A stretch of 17,324 bases of DNA. Source: JBAXAM01 sp964565935 (GTDB lineage Bacteria; Pseudomonadota; Gammaproteobacteria; UBA9339). The stretch spans positions 1 to 17,324 of the forward strand of contig CAZMGW010000025.1 in assembly GCA_964565935.1 (NCBI GenBank), in the 5' to 3' direction. Position numbers and translations under genes: made by a program. This document shows positions 7,009 through 12,171 of the stretch, piece after piece (the first letter of the stretch is position 1; each line of letters starts with the position of its first letter). The notes under the pieces are model-generated. The model saw nothing but the letters and a program-made list of their open reading frames with translations. It searched no databases and was not told the DNA's origin.

Positions 7009-7940
7009 CAATCCGGTTGATCGAAATCAAACTTTTGCTTTTCAAGCAGTTCCAACTCTTTTTCAAACCATCGAAGAACATTAAAATTACGCTTCATAAA
7101 AGCCATCATACACGCTATGCGACCGTCTTCACTTTCCAGATCAAACATAACCCCTTGATCTTTAAGCCACTCAAGAACATTAACATGGCCATCTGCAGCG
7201 GCAGCCGTAAACGCCGTGAAACCCCTTTTGTCTGGTTGATCAAGACTAACCCCTTGACCTTTAAGCCATTCAAGAGCACCAACACCACCCTGCGCAGCAG
7301 CAACCGTAAGAGCTGTGCGACCTTTTCCGTCATTATCATCAAGCACAACTCCTTTATCTTTAAGCCATTTAAAAACGCCAACACTAAGCGGACTATCTAT
7401 ACCGCTCATAACAGCAGCAGCCGTAAGCGCGGTGAAACCATTTTTATCTCTCTGATTAAGATCAACCTTATGCCTGCAAAGCCATTCAAGCACATCAATC
7501 TTACCATTCACAGCAGCAACCGTAAGAGCGGTATAACCCCTTTTATCTGGCTGATTAAGATCAACTTTATGCTTGCAAAGCCATTCAAGAACATCAGTTT
7601 TACCATAGTTAGCAGCAGCCGTAAGCGCTGTGCGGCCCTTTTCATCTGCCCAATTAAGATTAGCCCCTCGCCCGTGAAGCCATTCAAGAACATCAACACG
7701 ACCCTTCATAGCAGCCGCCGTAAGCACTGTGCGCTTATTTTCATCTGACTTAGCAAGATTTGCGGGATCAAATCCTTTATCTCTAATCCATTGAATAACG
7801 GCATTCTCATCAAGATCCGCTGCTGCAGCCGCGTCAGGACCAGCTCCATATGGCTGCTCCGCTGGACCACTCGCTAACACCAGGCTCGTATAATTTAAAG
7901 TTAGAATAAAACAACCAAAAAACAGTGTTCGTTTCAACAT
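7008..7940 (-). CDS. Secreted ankyrin-repeat protein
   Basis: A 310-residue protein with a Sec signal peptide (likely cleavage after VLA, residue 23), a short Ala-rich linker and about six to seven ankyrin repeats of 33 residues. They start near residues 69, 102, 135, 168, 207 and 240, with a degenerate one from 273. The units are unusually alike (TALT-AA, then DVLEWL, then VDLNQPDKRG), which indicates recent internal tandem duplication; the fourth unit carries a 6-residue insertion. An AAAAAGG ribosome binding site precedes the ATG. The repeats would fold into a protein-binding solenoid outside the cytoplasm. The partner cannot be told from sequence. The C-terminus seems to have been shortened by a frameshift. 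It is unlike the neighbouring ankyrin protein in repeat sequence and targeting signal, so the two are not simple duplicates. Confidence 0.9.
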   Translation of the reverse strand: MLKRTLFFGCFILTLNYTSLVLASGPAEQPYGAGPDAAAAADLDENAVIQWIRDKGFDPANLAKSDENKRTVLTAAAMKGRVDVLEWLHGRGANLNWADEKGRTALTAAANYGKTDVLEWLCKHKVDLNQPDKRGYTALTVAAVNGKIDVLEWLCRHKVDLNQRDKNGFTALTAAAVMSGIDSPLSVGVFKWLKDKGVVLDDNDGKGRTALTVAAAQGGVGALEWLKGQGVSLDQPDKRGFTAFTAAAADGHVNVLEWLKDQGVMFDLESEDGRIACMMAFMKRNFNVLRWFEKELELLEKQKFDFDQPD

Positions 7941-8101
7941 ATTAGCATGCCTTTTTGTTTATTTTTGCTCCTGCGGGGCTCCTAATCCTTATCTCTCACA
8001 ACAGCAGAAAGATAACGCAATGCATTAAGGAGATATTAAATGGGGGATAACAATGACAACCGCTTTAGGTTAGTAGCGAAACCACAAACCACAGAACCAC
8101 A
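7941..8101. other. Intergenic stretch before the ankyrin gene
   Basis: No gene is visible. On the minus strand it provides the leader of the ankyrin gene, but I see no convincing promoter. It contains GCTCCTGCGGGGC at 7967-7979, similar to the hairpin at the left window edge, and three copies of an AACCACA-like word near 8080-8101. Confidence 0.4.
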
Positions 8102-8184
8102 GGGGTCAAATCCTTACAATCGACAACCCCGTGCTTTGGGCTTAGATAATTCTCCCAGGTTGTCGATTGTAAGGACTTGACCCC
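8102..8184. repeat. Long palindrome (27-bp arms) behind yidC
   Basis: The 27-base arms 8102-8128 and 8158-8184 are inverted and match at 26 positions, around a 29-base centre. The outer ends read GGGGTCAA and TTGACCCC. The palindrome starts 5 bases after the yidC stop codon. Such units resemble REP/BIME-like or small non-autonomous elements that sit after genes, where the RNA hairpin blocks 3' decay. No T-tract follows, so it is not a standard intrinsic terminator. No transposase is nearby. Confidence 0.85.
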
Positions 8185-8189
8185 TTGAC

Positions 8190-9842
8190 CTACGCCCTTT
8201 TCTTCGTATGACAAGCGGCCAATTTTTTATTGATGTACCACTGCTGCAAGATCGAAAGCAGGTTGCTGACCAACCAATACAGCACCAAACCGGCCGGGAA
8301 GTTAAGGAAGAACACCGTAAAAATCACGGGCATGAACATCATCATTTTGGCTTGTGTCGGATCGGCAGAAGTCGGGTTTAAACGTTGTTGCAAAAACATG
8401 CTTATTCCCATCAAGATCGGCAAAACGTAGTATGGGTCGCGCGCCGAAAGGTCATTAATCCAAAATATAAACGGGGCATGTCTCAGCTCTACCGCGCCAA
8501 TCAAAACGTAATACAACGCGATAAAAAATGGGATTTGAACCAACATCGGTAAGCAACCGCCCAGGTTCAAGGGATTAACTTTTTCTTGCTTGTACAGCTC
8601 CATGGTCGCTTGGTGGAGTTTTTGCTTGTCGTCAGCATAGCGCTCTTTGAGTTGTTGCATTCTTGGCATTAACTCTTTCATTCTCGCCATCGAACGACAA
8701 CTGCTTTCTGAGAGCTTGTAAAACACTCCTTTTATCAAAATGGTCACTAAAATTATTGACCAACCCCAATTTCCAACCACGTCGTAAATCTTCTTCAAAA
8801 TCCAAAAGAAGATTACCGAAAGCGCATAAAGCCAACCATAATCTACCGTATGGTCCAACCCTTTGGCTAGTGGCGCAAGGTTTTCAACGATCCCTGGCCC
8901 CGTGTAAAACACGGTATTGACTGTAGCTTTTTGTCCGGCTGGCACTGTCACCGCGGGGTCGCTTAAACCAATCGTGTAAACGCCGTTATTGACCTTGCTA
9001 AAATATCGATAAGCTTTGTCTTGTTGTGGAATCCAAACGCTTAAAAAATAACGCTGTTGCATTGCAACCCAACCACCCACGCTATCCCGAATGAAGCCTT
9101 CTTTGTCTTTTGCGATGTCGCTTATTTTAGAAAAACTTATTTTTTCATAAGGGGTTTCTGGACTTGAAACTGCGGCTCCGGAATAGGTGCTGAATTGAAA
9201 CATTCCGCCCTTGGCATCAAAATCTTTGCGATTGATCTGTGCATAAAACTGTCCAGACCATAACCCATTGGTTTTGTTATCAATTTCATAATTAACCGCA
9301 AAATCGTATTTTCCTTTGGTGAAAACAAAAGTTTTGTTTACCATTAATCCGTTTGGATTAGCCCAGGAAAGCTTGACTTCTAAATTATCTTTTCCGGGCG
9401 GCAAAGTGTATTCTTGCTTTTCTGTTCTGTATTGGCCTTGCTTATCAGCAAAATCCGGCCCTTGGTCGCTAACAAGCTCACTTTGGGCGGTGTAATATTT
9501 AACGTTGTCATCGCTCAAAAGTTTGGTTGGTTCTTTTTTGTAAATAACGTCGGGATATTTCGGCAAATCTGCGCGGACAATGTTGCCACCAACTGAATCA
9601 ATATAAACATCTAAAACATCAGTGTGCACTTTGATCAAACGAGCTTCTGGAATTGGCAGGGCTTTTGTTTCTGAAGGGGTTATGGGAGCGGTTTTGGCGA
9701 CGCTGGTGTCAACCGTGCTCGCTGTTGCTGTGGTAACCTGGGCTTGTGGCTCAACTTGTCCGTAATCTTTTTGCCAAGCATTCCATAAGGAAAAAGCAAG
9801 TACCCCGACAAGCGCATACAAAATAAATTTTCTATCGATCAT
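8190..9842 (-). CDS. yidC: Membrane protein insertase YidC
   Basis: YidC inserts and folds inner-membrane proteins, alone or with SecYEG. The 550 residues match E. coli (548) in length and layout: an N-terminal transmembrane helix (residues 7-20, then WNAWQKD), a large periplasmic beta-sandwich domain (about 60-330), and a five-helix core containing WGWSIILVTILIKG, the cytoplasmic KVNPLNLGGCLPMLVQIPFFIALYYVL, DPYYVLPILMG, FMPVIFTVFFLNFPAGLVLYW and a basic C-terminal tail. At residue 371 the groove residue that is Arg in E. coli (R366) is Lys. The gene follows yidD by 12 bases in the rpmH-rnpA-yidD-yidC operon, with only a weak AGAG-type ribosome binding site. A palindrome lies immediately behind its stop codon. 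Confidence 0.98.
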   Translation of the reverse strand: MIDRKFILYALVGVLAFSLWNAWQKDYGQVEPQAQVTTATASTVDTSVAKTAPITPSETKALPIPEARLIKVHTDVLDVYIDSVGGNIVRADLPKYPDVIYKKEPTKLLSDDNVKYYTAQSELVSDQGPDFADKQGQYRTEKQEYTLPPGKDNLEVKLSWANPNGLMVNKTFVFTKGKYDFAVNYEIDNKTNGLWSGQFYAQINRKDFDAKGGMFQFSTYSGAAVSSPETPYEKISFSKISDIAKDKEGFIRDSVGGWVAMQQRYFLSVWIPQQDKAYRYFSKVNNGVYTIGLSDPAVTVPAGQKATVNTVFYTGPGIVENLAPLAKGLDHTVDYGWLYALSVIFFWILKKIYDVVGNWGWSIILVTILIKGVFYKLSESSCRSMARMKELMPRMQQLKERYADDKQKLHQATMELYKQEKVNPLNLGGCLPMLVQIPFFIALYYVLIGAVELRHAPFIFWINDLSARDPYYVLPILMGISMFLQQRLNPTSADPTQAKMMMFMPVIFTVFFLNFPAGLVLYWLVSNLLSILQQWYINKKLAACHTKKRA

Positions 9843-9854
9843 GATTTTCTCTAA

Positions 9855-10133
9855 TTAATTACTGTTATTGTTTTTTTCTAATTCTGGAACCGGATCATAC
9901 CCGTCTTGATGCCAAGGATGACATTTTAATATGCGCTTAAAAGCCAGCCACAGCCCATACAAAACCCCGAAGCGCTCAATCGCTATTTGCGCATACAAAG
10001 AGCAGCTCGGATAAAACCGACAGTTGTTGCCTAAAAATGGGCTAATTAAATTGCGGTATATTTTTATTGAGCCGATTGTAGCTTTTTTTGTCGCAAAATT
10101 AATTCTTCCCACTGCTTTTCTAAATAGAGGCAT
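9855..10133 (-). CDS. yidD: Membrane protein insertion efficiency factor YidD
   Basis: YidD is a small inner-membrane-associated protein that helps YidC-dependent insertion. The signature is clear: IYRNLISPFLGNNCRFYPSC, then RFGVLYG and KRILKCHPWH, then DGYDPVP. The 92-residue frame starts at an ATG inside rnpA and overlaps that gene by 70 bases. A GTG at 10112 would give 85 residues, the E. coli length, with a 49-base overlap. Neither start has a good ribosome binding site, so translation is probably coupled to rnpA. Confidence 0.95.
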   Translation of the reverse strand: MPLFRKAVGRINFATKKATIGSIKIYRNLISPFLGNNCRFYPSCSLYAQIAIERFGVLYGLWLAFKRILKCHPWHQDGYDPVPELEKNNNSN

Positions 10134-10432
10134 AATTTTTCTTTTGCTAATCCTTCTGCTTGTTTATAAGAAAGAATCACTATATCAATCGCACCAAGCT
10201 CGTGTTGTCTCAACCTAAACCCTTCACGAACAGCTCGTTTAAAAATGTTTCTTTCGTGAGCTTTTTTTATACTTTTTTTCGGAACAACCAGCCCCAACCT
10301 TGGATGGGTAAGATTGTTAAAATAACAAAAAACCGCACACACAGCGGCAGATGTTTTTCTTCCCTTACGGAAGACCTGCTTGAATTGGGCGTCGGTTGTT
10401 AGTCTCTTTTCACGCGAAAAGGTGTTTTTCAT
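10064..10432 (-). CDS. rnpA: Ribonuclease P protein component RnpA
   Basis: RnpA is the protein subunit of RNase P, which matures the 5' ends of tRNAs. The 122 residues show the family pattern: FSREKRLTTDAQFKQVFRKG at the N-terminus, PRLGLVVPKKSIKKAHERN, and the RNA-binding RNxxKRxxRExFR helix (RNIFKRAVREGFR). The start codon at 10432 shares its first base with the end of a 20-base inverted repeat, and there is no proper ribosome binding site in the arm just before it. This is unusual for an essential gene and suggests coupling to rpmH translation. The end overlaps yidD. Confidence 0.96.
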   Translation of the reverse strand: MKNTFSREKRLTTDAQFKQVFRKGRKTSAAVCAVFCYFNNLTHPRLGLVVPKKSIKKAHERNIFKRAVREGFRLRQHELGAIDIVILSYKQAEGLAKEKLCLYLEKQWEELILRQKKLQSAQ

Positions 10433-10610
10433 AGAGCTTGCTCAAAATCTCGCTGGGTTAGGTATGTGAGCCTCGAATCGCAAAAATTTGCCTGGAGCAA
10501 ATTTTAATTGACCGCCAGATCAAGCCCATCGGGCGCGAAGCAAGGACAGCGCAGCGTAAAAAATCAATGCATATTATAGTCAACACAGTAGAGATTTTGA
10601 ACAAGCTCTA
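10432..10610. mobile_element. MITE-like inverted-repeat element between rpmH and rnpA
   Basis: The 20-base termini 10432-10451 and 10591-10610 are inverted copies with one mismatch (TAGAGCTTG(C/T)TCAAAATCTC), enclosing 139 bases. Both ends carry TA, as expected for an element that duplicates a TA target (IS630/mariner type). The interior holds a perfect hairpin, AAAATTTGC-CTGGA-GCAAATTTT (10483-10505), and GCCC-ATC-GGGC at about 10526-10536, and no reading frame. The right end forms the rpmH stop codon and the left end touches the rnpA ATG. It could be a non-autonomous transposable element or a conserved mRNA structure. No transposase with matching ends is in the window. Confidence 0.6.
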
Positions 10611-10742
10611 GGCACTGAGTTTTTTTCTACCCTTGGCTCGGCGGCGCTTAATTACGTTTTGCCCGTCCTTCGTTGCCATGCGGGCGCGGAATCCGTGTTT
10701 GCGTGCTCGTTTCTTTTTGCCTGGTTGGAAAGTTCTTTTCAT
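10608..10742 (-). CDS. rpmH: 50S ribosomal protein L34
   Basis: A 44-residue, strongly basic protein of the large ribosomal subunit. It reads MKRTFQPGKKKRARKHGF, then RARMATKDGQNVIKRRRAKG and ends RKKLSA, matching L34 end to end and in length. It is the first gene of the rpmH-rnpA-yidD-yidC operon and is preceded by a TTGACA-17-TAACAT promoter. Its TAG stop lies in the terminal repeat of the inverted-repeat element that fills the gap to rnpA. The ribosome binding site is weak. Confidence 0.98.
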   Translation of the reverse strand: MKRTFQPGKKKRARKHGFRARMATKDGQNVIKRRRAKGRKKLSA

Positions 10743-10788
10743 AAATTTTTAACCGATAGTAATTTTATTTCTAAATTTTGGATTGGTA

Positions 10789-10817
10789 ATGTTATTGATT
10801 ATTGATAAGTTTGTCAA
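10789..10817 (-). promoter_or_regulatory. Promoter of the rpmH operon
   Basis: On the minus strand, a consensus TTGACA (10812-10817), 17 bases, then TAACAT (10789-10794, 4 of 6), about 47 bases before the rpmH ATG. The -35 lies in an imperfect 16-bp palindrome, TTGATAAGTTTGTCAA (10802-10817), which could bind a regulator. Confidence 0.65.
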
Positions 10818-11002
10818 AGCAGAATAATAATAGTTTTTAAATATATTTACTCTTATTGTTATTAATGAGGCCTTTTTCTGTGGATATGTGCCAATACCCT
10901 TTATTTTTTATGGGGTTAGGTTTTTTATAGGCTGTGTGTATTTTGCCTGAGCGCTCTTAATTAAAAAACTAAAAAAAATTATACACAGGAAATTCACAAG
11001 AT

Positions 11003-11031
11003 TTAATAATAGCAATATCTTGTGTTATACT
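11003..11031 (+). promoter_or_regulatory. Promoter of the universal stress protein gene
   Basis: TTAATA (11003-11008, 4 of 6), a 17-base spacer, then TATACT (11026-11031, 5 of 6), about 30 bases before the ATG. The exact DnaA-box match lies 15 bases upstream of the -35. Confidence 0.55.
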
Positions 11032-11061
11032 CCTCAAAAATCAACAACAAAAGGAAATGCC

Positions 11062-11496
11062 ATGAAAAATTATAAAAATATTATAGTCGCTGTTGAGTTA
11101 ATAGAGAAAAACGACGCCGAGTTGGTTAACTACGCTGAGCATTTAAACAAAGAGCACAAAGCCAATGTCGTGCTGGTGCACGCGGTAGAGCATATTGGCG
11201 GGTACAGCGCATATAACGTCGGCGTGGGGTTTGAGGTAGAGCAGGCCATAATTGAAAGCTCAACCGCGGAAATGAAAAGGCTGGGCAAACACCTTGGCGT
11301 GCCAGAAAATAAACAAATCGTAAAAGTTGGTCCGGCGAAGTTTGTGGTTTTGGAAGAAGCAGACAAAATCAAGGCTGATTTGATTATTGTTGGAAGCCAC
11401 GGCAGACACGGGTTAATGGCGCTTTTGGGTTCGACTGCAAACGCCGTTTTGCATGGAGCAAAATGCGATGTTCTCGCGGTAAGACTTAAAAAATAG
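11062..11496 (+). CDS. Universal stress protein, UspA family
   Basis: A 144-residue single-domain protein of the UspA fold (a cytoplasmic, often dimeric nucleotide-binding protein linked to stress survival). It begins YKNIIVAVELIEKN, continues with ANVVLVHAVEHI, and has ADLIIVGSHGRHG followed by LLGSTANAVLHGAKCDVLAV, which closely matches the conserved C-terminal region of proteobacterial UspA proteins. The ATP-loop spacing is close to, but one residue shorter than, the G-2x-G-9x-G(S/T) pattern, so ATP binding is uncertain. The frame is open from 11020, but the ATG at 11062 has an AAGGA ribosome binding site 6 bases upstream and gives the family's N-terminus. It has its own promoter and stands alone before a 675-bp repeat-rich gap leading to nifJ. 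Confidence 0.93.
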   Translation: MKNYKNIIVAVELIEKNDAELVNYAEHLNKEHKANVVLVHAVEHIGGYSAYNVGVGFEVEQAIIESSTAEMKRLGKHLGVPENKQIVKVGPAKFVVLEEADKIKADLIIVGSHGRHGLMALLGSTANAVLHGAKCDVLAVRLKK

Positions 11497-11586
11497 TCCG
11501 CATCGTCCATACAAAATATTTATTAACTTAAGATCGTGCAGAAGTCACTGCGTATCGGTATCCACGGGCCTGAAGTATAGACGCAA

Positions 11587-11684
11587 AATTAAAACAATAA
11601 ATTCGGCCCGAAGGGGCCGTTTCTGATAGCCTAGGCTAAGATTTGCGGTGTTTGCGAATCGCAGCGAAATTAAAACAATAAATT
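11587..11684. repeat. 17-bp direct repeat, each copy next to a hairpin
   Basis: AATTAAAACAATAAATT occurs identically at 11587-11603 and 11668-11684, 81 bases apart. Each copy is followed by a GC hairpin, at 11604-11619 and 11687-11697. Read on the minus strand, each is a hairpin followed by a T-rich stretch, as an intrinsic terminator would be, although no minus-strand gene ends here. Confidence 0.8.
11604..11623 (+). terminator. Possible terminator of the stress-protein gene
   Basis: CGGCCC-GAAG-GGGCCG is a perfect 6-bp stem followed by TTTCT. It lies 107 bases after the stress-protein stop. The T-tract is short, and the hairpin also belongs to a repeated unit, so the assignment is uncertain. 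It could equally terminate minus-strand transcription (T-rich sequence on that side). Confidence 0.4.
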
Positions 11685-11686
11685 TA

Positions 11687-11791
11687 GCCCTTCGGGCGTT
11701 GGAATATCGGGGGCAATCTTCTTGGGGTTTCTTTCACTGCTTCGCAGTTCGGTCACCCCAAGCTTTAGAAATTACGTTTCTTTCAGAACGT
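11687..11791 (+). repeat. Three-hairpin element, copy 1
   Basis: The copy has hairpin 1 GCCC-TTC-GGGC (11687-11697). Hairpin 2 is an 8-bp stem, CTTGGGGT/ACCCCAAG (11721-11728 with 11755-11762), enclosing ACTGC-TTC-GCAGT (11736-11748). Hairpin 3 is ACGTT(T)CT-TTC-AGAACGT (11774-11791). The same architecture recurs in reverse orientation at 12030-12137 with compensatory base changes. Short open frames across it are not genes. Confidence 0.8.
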
Positions 11792-11825
11792 TTTGCACCG
11801 ATCCGTTGGACAGAAAACAAAAATC

Positions 11826-12023
11826 GTGTCATCCCCAAGCAAAGCATAATTGATGGAAGGGGCTTAGAAAATGCTTAGAAGAAAGCAAGACTTTTTGGGT
11901 GGATAGTGCCAAGAGGCAAAAGGCGTGTCCTCCGCAAGCAAGGTGTATTGAATTGAACATGATTAAAAAATGCTTAGAAAAAAACAAAAGCGGTTGTGTG
12001 GAATAATTTAAAGATTGGCAGGG
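11826..12023 (+). repeat. Tandem duplication, two 99-bp units
   Basis: Units 11826-11924 and 11925-12023 align without gaps at a 99-base offset. I count 56 identities in the first 78 positions, including the block AAAATGCTTAGAA. The last 20 bases of the units match less well. No gene is visible. It lies between the two inverted copies of the three-hairpin element. Confidence 0.75.
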
Positions 12024-12029
12024 TCAAAA

Positions 12030-12137
12030 GCGTTCCGAAGGAAACGCAAGCTCTATAGCCTGGGGTGACACCGAGCCACAACGTGGCGACGGGAACCCCA
12101 GGGAAGGATGAGTCGAGTATTGGAGCCCTGAAAGGGC
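12030..12137 (-). repeat. Three-hairpin element, copy 2 (inverted)
   Basis: In plus-strand order, the copy has GCGTTCC-GAA-GGAAACGC (12030-12047, one bulge). An 8-bp stem, CCTGGGGT/ACCCCAGG (12059-12066 with 12095-12102), encloses GCCAC-AAC-GTGGC (12075-12087). The last hairpin is GCCCT-GAA-AGGGC (12125-12137). It is the reverse complement of copy 1 in layout and ends 34 bases before the nifJ start codon, inside what must be the nifJ leader or promoter region. Confidence 0.8.
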
Positions 12138-12157
12138 GAAACAGTTACAAGAAAAAG

Positions 12158-12163
12158 AAGAGG
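12158..12163 (+). promoter_or_regulatory. Ribosome binding site of nifJ
   Basis: AAGAGG ends 8 bases before the ATG and fixes the nifJ start. It lies 20 bases after the end of the second three-hairpin element. Confidence 0.7.
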
Positions 12164-12171
12164 CACAAGTA

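Larger units (their letters stand above)
10743..11061. other. AT-rich divergent intergenic region with DnaA-box-like sites (oriC-like)
   Basis: This 319-bp region separates the minus-strand rpmH operon from the plus-strand stress-protein gene. It is extremely AT-rich in its left half. It contains TTATACACA at 10979-10987, an exact match to the TTATNCACA DnaA box, and TGTGGATAT at 10879-10887, one mismatch from a box on the other strand. In many gammaproteobacteria oriC lies beside rpmH, next to dnaA. Here dnaA is absent, so this may be an origin, a relic, or only an AT-rich promoter region. Confidence 0.35.

Noticed and set aside
7017..7748. 243-codon plus-strand open frame
   Set aside because: It lies entirely antisense to the ankyrin repeats and shows the repeat period of that gene. 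It has no domain or ribosome binding site.
10433..10607. tRNA or other classic RNA gene in the rpmH-rnpA gap
   Set aside because: A CTCGAATC word resembles a T-loop, but there is no cloverleaf around it, and the structure is explained by the inverted-repeat element.
10796..10817. FNR-type site (TTGAT...ATCAA) near the rpmH/stress-protein promoters
   Set aside because: The TTGAT and TCAA half-sites are present, but the spacing and the second half do not fit the 14-bp FNR pattern.
11648..11878. Plus-strand open frame of 76 codons
   Set aside because: It runs through the three-hairpin repeat and has no ribosome binding site. Its translation mirrors the reverse-strand frame of the second copy, so it is repeat sequence, not a gene.
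11826..12023. CRISPR array
   Set aside because: There are only two units of 99 bases with diffuse divergence, no short constant repeat with unique spacers, and no cas genes.
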